This document shows positions 1 through 13,883 of a stretch of DNA of 64,000 nucleotides, piece after piece. This DNA comes from Stercorarius parasiticus (Eukaryota; Chordata; Aves; Charadriiformes; Stercorariidae). The stretch is taken from positions 1,161,140-1,225,139 of the forward strand of contig VWZL01005037.1 of NCBI GenBank assembly GCA_013396915.1, given 5' to 3'. The notes beneath the pieces were generated by a model, which saw nothing but the letters and a program-made list of their open reading frames with translations, was not told the origin of the DNA and did not search any database. The translations under genes and the position numbers were made by a program. The first letter of the stretch is position 1. Each line of letters opens with the position of its first letter.

Positions 1-3000
1 AAGAAACTTTGCTGTAGGGAAGTGTTTGGCTGCAAGGAGGGCATCTGTTGACTGGGCTGGAGCACTCCCCTCTGTGCCTCCAGACCATCCCCACTGCCTA
101 GCAAGGGGAACACCACAGGGCTTAGGAACAAGAGCGTGCGACGTCAAGCTTCTCTGCGATATTGAAAGGGTATTCAAGGCTAAATCTCCCAACCACTTGA
201 ATCCATGACAGAATTTCCTTTTTAGTGGGGAAATAAGGTACCTTTTTAACTATGCATCTTACTCTTGCACCATCCTTCACCCAAAGTAAAAACATTCTGG
301 AGAGCAGTGCTTGAAAGGAGGGTTCAGTTTGTTTCATTTATTAGGGTTCGTGATTTGGTGTACACTTAATGAAACAGGATCAAAGTGCCAAATGAGTTCA
401 TATTGCTATCGAAGCACATGTGGTCTTTTGGAGTTTGGGTCTGTCTTTTTTTTTTTTAAATCAAAACAGACAAGGTAGAAGAAATGATTTTGTAGATGGG
501 GAACTGAGACAAAGGCAGGTTAAGTGATTCCCCAGACTTTCATCCATAGTCTCTAGGAAAGTCAATAAACGATAATGAAACCTCTAAGTCTCTCAAGGTC
601 ACCTCTCCAAGGGCGCATCCAGCTCACAACCTCCAGTTGTGTAGGTTGCTTGAGGAGCATGAATGGACGTGGAAAACCAGGGAAATACTACTGTGTAAGG
701 GAAGGAGCAGGATCCGCCTTCCAGGAGAAGAAAGAGAAACATAGAGCTGGAAAAATGTGGCAGAACGCATCTTTTTTTTTTTATCTGGGAATTACTGGGG
801 AGAGGGGGAGGGTCATTATGTTGGATTTGGCACCAATGAAAGTGTCTCTTGATTCTCTAGAGGCATATTGTACGTGTGGAGCTATGAAGGTCAACAGAGG
901 TGCCCGTACTTACCAGAACAGTTTACGCTTGCCTACTTTGCCCTTTCTTATCAGGGGCAATCTCTTGCAGAGTGGCCACCAAAGATGAGATTTCCTGCTG
1001 GGCTGATGACTTCTAATTGTGCTGTTCCCATTATCATCCCAACAACATCCCTCAGCAGAAATTGGTATGCTACAGCCCTGCTGACATAAAAGATGTGGAC
1101 CATACTTGTCATGCAGTCCTTTGGAGACTCCACAGCCCTTCCCTGTGCTTAGTATAGATGGGAATTCTTCAGTAGCAGCTGGCAAGTGCTGAATTATTAA
1201 ATTGTGTCTACAGCACTTCATATAATTATTGCCCAAGCGATAGTACAGTAAGATAAGCCTGGTGTCGACAAGCAGACTTTTCCACCTTTGGAGTTTGGTT
1301 AACAGGCTTGCTGTTTTGAAATTCAAAGAAAGTCCACTCTGTCAGGAAAGATTTAAATAGAAAATTAAATGGGTTTGCATATTGCTCTGCATGATAGATT
1401 TTTTTGTTAGCCTTCAAAGTCTGCATGATCTAACCAAGCATGTGGAAGTAAGATACATATTTCTGAGTGCTGTAATAGTTGTAGTTATTGTGGAGAAGGA
1501 TTAAATATAAGCTGTTACCCCAAATGTTATTTTAATCTACTAAATATTCTGTAGATTAATAATACTGTATGTGGAGGCAGGAATACAGGGATGATTGAAA
1601 TCATTTTTGGGTGGAATCTCAATTGGCTGCCCATTCAGAGGGAATTTACTCTCTGGTGATCTTTTCTTCCTCAAGGAACCAGAAGCAGACAAGAGAGATG
1701 ACTCCACAATTATGTCTTGACTAGAAATAACTGCGGCAGAAACTCTGTTTGTTATTCCCACCTCTTTCTGATAAAGTGCAATTAGTACACTGCTTGCCTT
1801 TTTCTGTGGGATGTTTGTAGGCAGTGTTATTGTGAAGGAACATAAGCTGCCACCGCAGTCGTGCTTTAAACATGCAGTTGAAAAAGACAGCTCTGCCACG
1901 GTGACAGAAAACATCAAAGCAACAAAACACTATTTTATCTGATGGGGGTAACAGTATCTCAGCTAATAAAATGGCTGTCATCCCTGCCCATTGTATAGAT
2001 AAGGAAGCTGAGGACGTTTGGATGCTCTTTGTTGATATGCCAAGTTGCAATTATCCTATGACAGAGCCCTTCTGGGCTATGATTGATGAAACATTTTGAG
2101 GGGGAAAGCGCTTCAATAAGCAAATTTCGTTGGATTTGATGATGACATCGCTTGCACAATGGTTGGCAAAAAACAAAAACACTTTAAGTAGAACTAGGAA
2201 AACACGGCCTCATTTAATCTGCCTGGGATGTCCTTGCCACATTCACTTATTTGTATTGTATGTTGGATGTAAACAAGTCTAATTCTGAAGTTCTTGTGTT
2301 GACCTTTTCTGGCATTGAGATCAAAGTACTGTCTGCAATAAAGATGAGAACACTTTAAAGACTTCAGTGGCTTGTCAGAGTAGGGTATGCTTATAACACA
2401 ACAGTGCAGCCTTTGGCTAAAACAGGCACCAAATGAAGTTCTAAAGAAATTTTTTGCTCTTCAAGAAACCCATCATTATCTTACAGTTTAATGTCCTAAA
2501 AGTGGACCTGCTTCAAAAACAATCTTTCCATCTGTTCTTCTTTCCTGGGCCTCAACTCGCAGAGTGACCCTACCACTTGCTTCTAACAGATGTGAGATGG
2601 ATGTCACTAGTCAAGAGGAATAGGATGCCCTTTCCTTACTCAAATTCCTGGGTGGATTTGAGGACTGGTAAAGCCCTCCTCTGAGCAATAGTCATCCCTC
2701 TGTAAACTACCAGACTTTCCAAAGCATGGCATTACCCTTTTTGCAACAGTGTGTGCTGCTGTCCCATCCCCAACATGCCCTTTTCCCTGGCTCCAGCTGT
2801 CACCTATCCCAGGTCTTTCAGTGGGTCTCTGGAGGAGATCCTGGACGTTGACTTTACAGTGCCTGACCCGGAGCCAAGGCAGCTGGTGTAAGAATTTAAG
2901 CTGTAATCCAGTATTTTCATATTTAACAGCTTGACCATTTGAAAATAAATGTCTTTTAAATACTACTTTTCCCTGTGCATAGTCTGTATTTAGATTCAAG

Positions 3001-3433
3001 ATGTAAACCTACTCCACTTGACTGAATAAACAAAAGGAGTGTTTAATGCTTACTATAACATAAAGTTTGCAACAAATCCGAGCACAGAGAACCTTTCAGA
3101 ACAAACTATCTGGGATCTTCAGTATCTTGATTGAGCTGGGACTTTTGGAGCAAAACTAAGGATATCCTATAGAACTGCCTGTGCTGGTACATCCAGAGAT
3201 GGGTGCAGAGGACAAAAGGCAATGGCTTTTTTAATGAACAAAACATTTGATACATGATGTAATAGGCTTCCTGGATTGAAAATAAAGTAACGGTCTCTGC
3301 TGCTTTTTGCTAAACCAGTTTATCGTCCGACACTTTCCAAAAAGAAGCTTGTAGCGCTTCTCCACATATCTAATAAATGGCCCAATTTTCAGGGATATTT
3401 AACATGCAGTAGGAATCTACCCAATGCTTCTGC

Positions 3434-3489
3434 AAGTTCAGATTATTTGATAATCAAGATGTTTATCTTGATTATGTTTGCTTGAACTT
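3434..3489. repeat. Inverted repeat, 56-nt hairpin
   Basis: The inner arms ATAATCAAGAT (3450-3460) and ATCTTGATTAT (3465-3475) pair perfectly over 11 bp around a GTTT loop. The outer arms AAGTTCA (3434-3440) and TGAACTT (3483-3489) pair over 7 bp with an unpaired internal loop between. No transposon family was recognised. Confidence 0.6.
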
Positions 3490-3560
3490 AGATTTAGGCA
3501 CTTAATTTGAGAGCTTTATTTCAATAAATGAAGCGAAGAGGGAAGCTACGTTCGTTTTTA

Positions 3561-3577
3561 TTTTTTTTTTTTTTTTT
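3561..3577 (+). repeat. Poly(T) tract
   Basis: Seventeen consecutive T in otherwise non-repetitive sequence. It could be the tail of an old minus-strand retroposed element, but no element body is recognisable beside it. Confidence 0.7.
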
Positions 3578-6500
3578 AGTGATTTGCTTGGGAAACAAGT
3601 TTTTAGCATTTTGAACTGGGAACTTTACAGCTGGCTAATGCTTAGAAAGACACTAGTGAAGGTTTCTGCAGTGCCTCTGTCTCCAGCAGATCCCCAGCAC
3701 GGAAGTCTATGGAAATCTGTTATGTTTTACATGCCTACATCCAGTACCTTATGACAATCCTCCTTTTCTGTGGCTTCTGCCTTCTTAGTATGTAAATTAT
3801 AACCCTCACTTTAATCAGCGGCAACAGTGTTCTCTCTGTGTTTTGTAATTGGGACTTTTGTCTCCAAGCGTCTGCTGAGCTGACACAGTGCTATACTGGA
3901 TAAACCAAGTCAAGCAGCGTGGCTGTGCAGCATGGTGCTATGTCCACGCTAATAGAGACTCTGTTTAAAGGGCTAATTAGCCTGGCTAGAGAGCGGCACT
4001 AACGGAGCATCACCACTTGTGGTACGACCTGCCTCTGAGCTCTGCACAGCCCTCCAGTGTGGCGTACAGGCATGCCTACAGCTGCCGAATGATACGCAAC
4101 ATTTATACAACACATCTGCACCCTCCTGCCTGTCAGGACTCCCAGGCATAAAATGCACATAATAACACTTTATGTTGCAGGTTGCGTTATGGTAGGCAAA
4201 CTTGAAAGCATTTTCAGTTCTGACTTGTGCCACACTTCAACATTATTCCCTGTTGTAAGAATTACTTCTGTCCAAACTGCAGATTTTTTTTTTTAATGGA
4301 ACTTTTATATTTTTGCCTACTAAGTGTGTTCCATATCTTTGGGATAATAAAGTCCTTAGCCCTTGTATCTAAGAATAAACACTCTCACTAGAAAATGACA
4401 AAGTTATGTAGACAACAGTGATTATGAATAAACAGAATATTTCAAGCTAGCATTAACTATTGAAGAGCGGAGTTGCTGGTGTAGTCAGCAACAGAAAAGT
4501 CACTTTAGATTGAATTGGGGTGCTATATACTCCCCTCACACTCGAAATCCATTAAGGGACCTGAGTGGGTTAACTCATTCTGCCATTTGACACAGAGCTG
4601 AAGTTTTCCAGATTGTAAGCCTTAGAAACAAAGGTCCAGAAAGAGCCATCAAGACCACTTGGCACGAGGAGACCACAGGCCCTATCACTTCAAAGCTGTA
4701 GGGTTCAGGAGGGAGAGAGGAAAGAGGAAATCTGGCTTTTAGAGCAGTCTGGTTTTTGGAAGAGGTTGCTCCAGAAAGGAGGAGGGCTATATACTTTTCA
4801 AATGAGCAGATTTCACTAGGACGGTATTTGGCTATTTTATGGGAAAATGACTGTAATTGCCTAAAAATCTGCAGCCCTTTGACTGAGCCTGAGCAGTACC
4901 ATAGACCTAACTTCTCCTGAGTTTTATAACCTCTAATTCCACTTGCATAATTATATTTATTTTTAATTCACATCATAAGGAAGGGAGGGGACACACCCAA
5001 ACCCTATATGTTTTTATAGTGACTTTTGTTATCAGAAATGAACCACTGGGGTCAACCTCTAAGAATACGACTGTCAGTAGTTAAGAGATTTTCACCATGG
5101 AGTTAAATACTTACAGTGTTGACAGTAGCTGGAAATACTTCAGTGGTTATTGTTGAAGTCATTAGTCTAGCTGAAGTAATGCTGGCATGTTTTCCCTCTG
5201 GGTAGAATTCCTCAGTCTAATTGTCTCCTCCTTACCAGACCATATTCGATATCTTCAGGTTTGGAGACTGGATGTTTTCCAGTAATTAATGGCTTTTCTC
5301 AGTTATAGATTGAAATTATTTCCTTTTGTGAATTAGTCTATTATCCAGTAGTGAAGCTACTGCATTCCAGAGCATTCAAATGGGATAACTTACAAATAGA
5401 GCTAATATAAAAACCACGCGGTCACCAAGCCACATGAAAGTATGTGGGCCACTATAGAAGATGCTTAGTTCACATGTAATTTTTGAAAAGAATGAAACAG
5501 TATTGGCTTTAAAAAAAAGAAATTATAAAATTAAAAATATTCTTTGCTATTGGTGCTATCTTCTTCTAATGTCGTAACCTTAATATTAACTTAGAGCAAT
5601 ATAGGTCCATGCATCTCATAGACTAGCATTAGGTCACCTCATCTCACCTCCTGAATAGTACTGGCAATCAAATTTCATCAAGCTACTTGTCTTGAGTACT
5701 GTAACTTGAATTTGACAAAAGTACATCATGAACTTGATGTCTCTGATTCGCAGACTGCACTGTTTAAAGTACTTTGTCCACTCAGAGCATAATTAGCCTG
5801 TGGTTTCAGAAATCAATGAATACTGTTCCACAACGGAAAAAAAATAGCTTCTCCTGTAGTCACTGTTTTATGGCCTCCCATGTTATTTGAGCTATTACTT
5901 CTCTCAAAGCAATTTTACCACATCTTTTATTGTATTCTGCTTTCTAAACCCAAAATGGAACATAATACAGATCTCAAAGCTAAAAGCAAGAAATGTTTTT
6001 AATACTGTTTCAGACATGTTACAGCAAATTATTTTTCAAAGGCAAAATTTATTGAAGATAATCTAGTGCAATGATACCTGCACTTCATAACGTAAACACC
6101 TATTTTTAAGTAGCAGATTCAAAAGCATGAAGAGAGACTTCTAGTTCAACACTGATGAGCCTGGTTGTCCTTTTTACATATGGATCTATCCTTGTTGCCC
6201 AAATAAAGACTTCTTACTAAAGCTCTTAAATCATGTTATATCATGATTTAGCAAAAACCTTTTTGGTAGAGTTCAATTTTTCTCTTCCTTCCCAAAAATG
6301 CTGCTAAAGTGGTAAATGTAAACCGACAGAGTTTACCTCCCCGGTGCTGGGAAGGTAGTCTGGGAGTGTGAGATGTAGGAACTAATGTTCATCCTGACTT
6401 CCAGTCTTGTTTCACTTGCCATTAGATGGGGTATTGTTGAAGAAGCCAGAGAGATCACAACCTCTGAGTGATGCCCCGTGTGTAACTGGCTGGAGACATC

Positions 6501-9500
6501 CATCTACTAGTTGTTGGGGATTAGATGTAGACAGAATAGCCCTGATAAAGTTATATTGCCTTCCTTTAGATGCATTTAACATCTGTTGGTTGCAGTTCAG
6601 ATGGATCCCAAGATTTGGTGCATGGTAGTGTGCAATCTCTTTGCAGCTACTGGGGAACTATTTCCTCTACAAGAAGACAGTTTACAGATTCAGCTGTAAT
6701 ATGCAAAAGAAAGTTTGGATTTAGACAAATACCACGATGTGCCATACTGCGTTTATGTATTTTGGTTCAGAACGTTCTGCAGAGTTTTCTGAAATCAATG
6801 TTGGAAATAACAGAAAACTAGGGTATTGAACAATAACTTTGAGTCTTATTTTCCTGAATGCTGTTATACAGCGGCTACTGGAGTACTGGGAGGATATGTG
6901 TACGTAGCATAAATAAATCATTACATTTATTTATGTAAACAGAAGAAAGGGTTAAACAATGTAATCAAGATTTCAGACTTACATTCTGATACATCGTCTT
7001 TCATGGTGCCAGTTCTATGCCAACATTATGGTAAATGGAAAATACAATGGGAAGTCTGCAAGAAATTACAATGCAGATATTGTCTGGCTGTAGGTTGGTT
7101 GGGTTTTATTTGGTCTTGTGGCTTTTTTGTTTTGTTTTTTTTAAATACAGTTCTATTTGCAGTGCTGAAACAGAACTTCTACTTGGGTTGCCCATTCAGT
7201 TCTACAGAGGGCATAGTCATCCACTGGCAAATCCCTCTCAGTAAGGGACTACCATGCTGCTTGCTTTCTTTTAAGGAAAAATATTCTGATTTTGCTTGTG
7301 CTGCTTTAATTTTCAGTTAAAGGATGAGTTTCAGTGAAAACAAGCAACTTAACAACAAAAGCTGGATTGGGAATGATGTCATTTAATAACAGGGACGTTT
7401 CTAAAACCCTTCTGCTGGTAGCACTGAGAAAAACATTGACACCAGCACACTGCTGGCAGTTTGAATCCAGCATACTCCCATTCAGCTGCACTTCATCTTG
7501 TCTTAATTCTATGTTTTTGAAGGAGGCAAACCAAGAAACTGATGCTGTGTCTCAGTTGCATTCTGCCTAATCCTTGAGTAGCAAGTTTGACACAGGGTGT
7601 CCGCCAGGATGTTGAGGTTGCTATCTTGGTAATTAGGTCTGTGTGGGGCGAGGAAAGGACTTCATTCTTGACTTCTGCTCTTGGCAGGCTTTGCCCCTTT
7701 GCTTCTATAAAAACAAAGATGCATATTAATGGGAGCCACTCCTTGGACTTCAGTGTGTTTGAGGTCAGGCTCTGTTATGGAAACAGACTTTTCACACACT
7801 TAAACCAAACACGTGCATGTTGTTGTTCTGTTCACTCAGAAGTAAATGCAGAAACAATCCTGCTGTTTCAGGGCCTGCCACAGGAAGGAGTGATGGAGCA
7901 TGTCATCACTGAGGGAAAGCCTTCTTCAGAATTAGTTCGAGATGAACCTGAGCTTGCCTTTTAGTTCATACGTACCCATCTGCCCACTCCACGGAGGAAT
8001 TCAGCAACTGGATCTAAATTTCTGTCTCCTGAATGTATAATGTGAAACACCCCAAACAAACACGGTTGATGGTCCAACTATCAACTCCAGTTAAAAGTAC
8101 CTTTAACATACAACTAGCTCTGTGCCCGGATCCAGTGCCATGGAGCTCACATGCCCCAGTGTCACCAGCATTAATTACTTGACACTGCCCACTGTGCTCT
8201 GCAGAGGGCTTCCAGAGCAGCACCGTGGTGGTCCTGCGTGAGCATCTGGGTACTTCCAGCCCTTCAGCTCCCTGGCACGGTGGGAACGCAGTGTTGTTAT
8301 GTGGTGTTCAAGACCCCAGGACTTAGTCCTGTGTGACTGAAGCGTAAGTCCGTATCCTGACAGAGAACAGCGTTATTTCTTATTGCAGCCTTTGCCACAT
8401 GCTTGTAGCGAGTTTGATAAAGCTCATCAGCTAATGCTCAGTGTTCCTCTGCCTCATTCAAGCTGTGTTGTCTCTCACTTACTTCTTTTTCACATCTTGC
8501 TTGCCCAGACCATGATGGTGCCACAGTGGTTTTCATATATAAGTTGTAAAGTGGTGATGCATTTCCCGGCTGTGTTTTCTGAATAAATATATTTCTTTTC
8601 TTGTTTTGAAATTTGGGAAAGTGCTGCCTGGGAGTTTTTCTTCCCCTTTTAATCAGACTGTTTGCTAAGTTGTTTTAATTCTGTCTTATCTCTTGCTTGG
8701 GACCAAAAAGTTTAGATTTGAGTGGTGGTGTCTCCACTCGTTCACATCCTGTCAGATGGGAGCCTTGGGTTGTTTGAGTTCACAGTATGGCTAACCAGGA
8801 GCAGCGTGTGACTGGAACTAAAAATGGGACTATTGTTTTATTGCCTCCTATTCAATGTCTATAATCCAGTTTTCCAGCGAATTCATTTAGTCCACCTCCA
8901 AAGCTAGCCTGAGAACTCCAGCAGACCATCTTCATTCTGGATTTTTTTTTTTCCCATTTTACTGTCTCTGACATTACTCTGCTACAGTCTCTCTCCTCCT
9001 TTAGCTATGCGTTTTAACAGCTCATCAGGCCGGGTGCTCAGCTGGTGAATTAATGCCATGTTCCTGGGAGGAAGGCAGAAGGGGAGCCTGAAGTGCTCCA
9101 GGTGCAGGGAGGTCACGGTCTGCTTCGCTGAAGAATGAGTGGCAGCTCCCGGTCCCTTGTGCCTGAGCTGCAACGTGGGTTGTGCTCTTCACCTGCACCC
9201 CTGACAGCCGCCCCGAGACCCCGCTCACCACATCAGCAGGGGATGTCTGACCAGCTCTGAGTTTTGCCTGTAATAGAAGGGGTGAAGCTTCATAGCAACC
9301 ACAGGTCTTCCCCTCGTGATCCGGTCAGGAAAGGGGTGTCAGCCAGACAATGAATAACTAATTCAGGGTTTGGACACCCAAACTGAAGCTCCCCACTTGC
9401 AACTGCACAGCTCTGAAGGTTTCTTGCTGAGTCTCTGCTGGTCAGTGCAGCTCTAAGACCTGCTCTGGGATGAGTGGTGGGGCCCGTTGCCGCTGTCTGC

Positions 9501-12500
9501 AGCGCACATAGGCCCCTGCTCTCCAGAGGAGCAGGGGAGGCAGCGCTGGGGAAAAGGTTGTACGGGGCCACTCAACAGCTATGTGTTCCCTCTTTCCCTC
9601 TGTTGCACTGATTTGAGCATGCTGTTTCTCTTTATTCTCAAATTCCTGCAGATGCTTGTCTGGGTAAATGGTTTGTTTCCAGTCAAGGACTAGCACTTTT
9701 AAAGATTCCATCCCCCCACCCCCGCCTTATTCTTCACATATGAGTGATCACAAATTATAGATTTTCTTTTTTTGATACTTCACAAGTGTTGAAAAGGCAG
9801 GTTGTTCTGTGTGGCTAAACAAATGACAATTTCATCACTAGCACTTACCCAATAATAAATGCTTTTCATGTTTAATTTGTAATATCTGAAAATACCAGCA
9901 AAAGATGAGGAAAGCGGTTTAGATTAATATATTAACTTCTCCAAACCTTGTCCGTTCTCTGAAACTCAACCTGAGTGTGTTTTTAACATGTAGGAACATG
10001 CCTTTCCTTCTTTCAGACTGTTCTGTCCTGTTCCTTAAAATAGGACTAAGGGAACTTTTTGTTGTGAGGCCCTTTAGTTAAGCCAGACATGAAAGAACTG
10101 CTGATCTGAAATCATCTCTGCGTACACACATAGCCTGTGAAGAATGTGAGAGAAAATATTTGTTTGCTGAACTAAGAACTTTTAGGAGTCCAGCTAACTG
10201 CAGAGCCATCAAGTTCAAAGCAGTTAAAAACGCCTGGCAAGTTATAAAAACATCCCGAGAAGGCCTTGTGAAAAGCTCTTGCAAGGAGGCAGAGAGTTAT
10301 GAAATTTTAGCAAGACGGAGCTTGCAGTGGCTAGATTTCTTACGCAGCAACTGCGTGGTCCCCTGCCCCAGTGTAGGACAAAGATGAATCGGGCCCATTA
10401 TGAAAGCAATTCATATTTAAATGAGATTTCCAGCCCAGTTCTGCAGTCTCAAGTGGTTTTTCTAAGCATCTGCTCTTTCATGCTGATTTAGACCAAACTT
10501 GAATGCTGAATCTTTGGAGAATCATAAACAAATTGTGTTAAATTACCATTAATGGAAACACATCACAAGGAAGGAAAGGCAAGGTTGTTAATGGTATCGC
10601 TGTTCTTAACTCAGGCTGTGATGGCTGTAGACACACAGTCCTGCAGCACAGCAGTAATGTATGTAAGATCACCCACTGTTCTGAGACCTCCAGACAAGCT
10701 AAGCACAGCGGGGTGAGTAGCACTGGAATTTGTTTTACAGGAAGCCTTTCATTTCCTTGCTTTTGAGGGGTTAAGTGAGGCTCTTCAAGTACTGTTCTCC
10801 CATGAGGGTTACACTAGGGAAGGGTAGTTTTAGTTTCCCCCAGGGGCTCCATAGCAGCTCTGGCAGCAGAGGCTGCTGTCGAAAGAGAACAGCCGGATGC
10901 AATGAATCAATGTATTCCCCAGCCGCGCCGGCTGTGTTTCCTTCCTACCCACTGCTGTCCACTTTTCAGACTACTGTGTCCGATACTGGTCCCCAGCCCT
11001 GCGCTGCCACTGCGGTTCTTGATAGACAGGTGTGCCCCAGAGGGCTCCGACCTTGGTTTCAAAAGGCCTGGATTTGGGCAAAATTAATTGTTGATGATTT
11101 AATTGCTTCTTTTTATGTCAACTGGGGAGTGCACCAAATAGAATGTGAATGTATTGTAGTATACAGTAACAGCCTCAGTATGAGAGGCTTGTGGACCTTA
11201 GTAACATCAAGCATTCATTAAACTTAAGAAAATTACACCATTGTGCCTATGCTTGTTCAGGTCTGGCTTTGTGAAAACTCAGGTTATCAAACTCAAGTTC
11301 TGCTCAGGAGTTCTTAATTCATTAAAATCCTTCTTTGGAATGTCAAAGTGTCAAAAGAGTTCACTTGCAACAGCCCGATTTCTGCTGCCCTGGGAAGCCT
11401 GTTGCCTCTCTGGCTGGCTTAGCTCCTTATCCAGGTCAGACTCCACAAAGCACCCTGGCCACAGCAGAGATTACCTGGTGTGGGGACTGTGGTCCTTGCC
11501 AAAGAAGCTGAGGAACAAGAGCCTCAAGTGCTTTGCCTGAAGCAAGGCCCCAGTAGAAAGCTTTGGGAGACGTAGGTCTAACTGGAAGATTTTGATCCAA
11601 GACTTTGGGAATTCCAGCTCTTCTGGAGAAAGGCCAGGAGCATGGAAGTCAAGGGCTGAGGTCGCAGGCTGTGCAGCTCCAGGGCAGGCTTTCCATGTGG
11701 TGGGCTCCCAGGTAGCAAGCTCCTTCAGCCATGGGCCATCCCACCACAGGAGTCCTCCACCTGGCTATCACCAGTGACCAAACTCGAAGTTCAATGTTAC
11801 TAGTTTTCCAATGAGGTCACTTACCAATTAATAAAGGCCATCAGCTTGACTGATATCGGGCCAGGGAGCCTAGAATATATTCTATAATACAAAGTTTCAC
11901 TTCTACAGAAACCTCATTTTACATGGATTGGTAGGGACTGAATAGGCACAAATCACGGTTTATTTTGGGTGATTTCAACCTTGTTTGTTTGTTACTTGAA
12001 GTGAATGAAGAAACAGTTTACTTCAGAATTTACAAAAAGGAAAAAAAAAAACCACAACACAAAACTTCTGTGTGATTGTGGATCAATGTGACAAGTTTCA
12101 CCCCAAAGCTAACTTTTCATATTATATGTCATCTTATCATCAAAGTCTGTCACAGAGATTTGCTCAGTGCAATGGAAACCCTTCAAAGCTGTTTTGATAA
12201 ATCTGCTGCCATAAGACTTTCCCTCCTGATCTTTTTCATGTAAAATATGTAAACAGTATTACAAAAATCTTATATCTAAAATTGATAATTCAAAGCATTT
12301 TCTCATGCTTGTCACAATAATAACAAATTATTTCATTTTGTAGCTGTAGTTGCCCAGGTATTTTCCTATTGTAGATTATAATTTTATAACCACCCAATAT
12401 TAAAATACATATGACAGGGTAAAACTTGCACTTTAGAAAGTATATGGAATATGATAGAATATGACGGTTTTTCCTAAAATCTTATCTTGAAATCCACAAA

Positions 12501-13185
12501 TCATTCCTCCTTTTTGTATTTCATATATTTTAAAATTTATAAAAGAACTGAATGCTCTTTATACAAAAAATGTATTATATCAGTGCTAAACAAAATTCAT
12601 GCACCTTTTACTTAACAATGAACGATGTTACCTGATGTAAAACAGTGATTGTTCAAACCCTGGATCCAATTTGTAGCCGTCTGTGACAGGGCAAGACTTC
12701 CATCAATGCCAAAACTTCTGAGTGAGGCTACTCAATCCTAAACCAATGGTCTTCTCATATTAATGAGCATGTGCAGTTTTAATACAGAATTACCATCTTC
12801 AGTTCAAATTGAGTTTGAAAGGGGTGTATCAGCTTTTCAGATATTTTTTTCTTTTGAAGATCCTTATGCATTTTCAAGAGACTAGTAGAGAAATTATTAT
12901 ATGCAGCTAGTAGCTCGTTCCCCTTGACCATAATTACATTTATGTACAGTAAAATACATAGTAGCTGTACTTTTAAAGTGAAAATGGAGAATTGGTTTTA
13001 TTTTACACCTGTATCATGGAAGCATCCTACCAATATTAAGGTGAACCTACGTACATACTCCTGTATCCACCCAACTTTGCGTTATTTAACACAAATTTCC
13101 TAGGAAACTATTTATAACCTTCCTCACGTTGAGATATTTAATGATTAGATTTTAGAGCAATCCAAATAGCATAGACCTGCCATGT

Positions 13186-13270
13186 AAAAAAAAAAAAAAT
13201 AAAAAAATCCGAAAACAAAACAAAAGAAAGCCCCAACCTGCTTCCTCACCCCCCTAAAAAGAAAAAAAAA
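13186..13270 (+). repeat. A-rich low-complexity tract
   Basis: Runs of A interrupted by short C-rich pieces (13186-13207, 13212-13227 and 13256-13270). Low-complexity sequence with no recognisable parent element. Confidence 0.7.
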
Positions 13271-13598
13271 CACTTCTCAAGAGAGTTCAGCTATTCAGCA
13301 AATGTCTTGTGTATCAAACCGACCTGAATGCATTGTTACCACTCAGCCACGATAATTAAACTTGTCATTTGGCCAATCTTGTTTCTGAAAGTCTCCCATT
13401 TTTTCATCAGTTACGGGAAAAAAAGGAAGGAAAAAATCTTTGAAGGAATGTGCATCCCTGAAATACTGCCTGTAGTGTTCAATAGGTATCTGTGCCAGCA
13501 ATGAATGCACATGACATAATTAAACTAGGTTGCAACAAAGCAGGTGGATTATACGCCTGCAGTCATTTAAAGTATCTGTATAGACAGAAAATTTCCTT

Positions 13599-13634
13599 AA
13601 AAAAAAAAAAAAAAAACAAACCAAAAAAGAAAAC
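13599..13634 (+). repeat. Poly(A) tract
   Basis: Eighteen A followed by an A-rich tail. The upstream sequence is not an identifiable retroelement. Confidence 0.7.
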
Positions 13635-13858
13635 CCAATACATTTTTTCCATCTATAAATCCTGTTGTTTTTTTCCTGACATCCTTTAAATCACAAATCC
13701 AATAATATAAATCATGTAAAATTTGGAAAATTACTTTAAGCCCCTGGGCTTCACATTGAACTGCTGTCTGAAGAAAAAATTCAAATTGTTTGTACAGAGA
13801 ACTAGAAGATATTTTTGCCATCGTTTTTGATCTTGTAAAATATTTTGTGTGAAATTAG

Positions 13859-13883
13859 ACAAACAAACAAACAACAACAAAAC
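13859..13883 (+). repeat. Short AAAC/AAC simple repeat
   Basis: Three AAAC-type units run into AAC units. It is short and imperfect. Confidence 0.6.

Noticed and set aside
868..912. Cys-x-Cys (YCTCGAMK) as the missing N-terminal EGF exon
   Set aside because: The remaining EGF cysteines, the Gly-aromatic pattern and a phase-1 donor are absent.
910..1326. 138-codon minus-strand frame
   Set aside because: No family resemblance and overlapping frames on the other strand.
6227..6250. 9-bp inverted repeat around TTATAT
   Set aside because: Short AT-rich palindrome, within chance expectation for this composition.
10775..11221. 148-codon + strand frame
   Set aside because: No recognisable motif, no splice logic and mixed composition; consistent with chance in a GC-richer patch.
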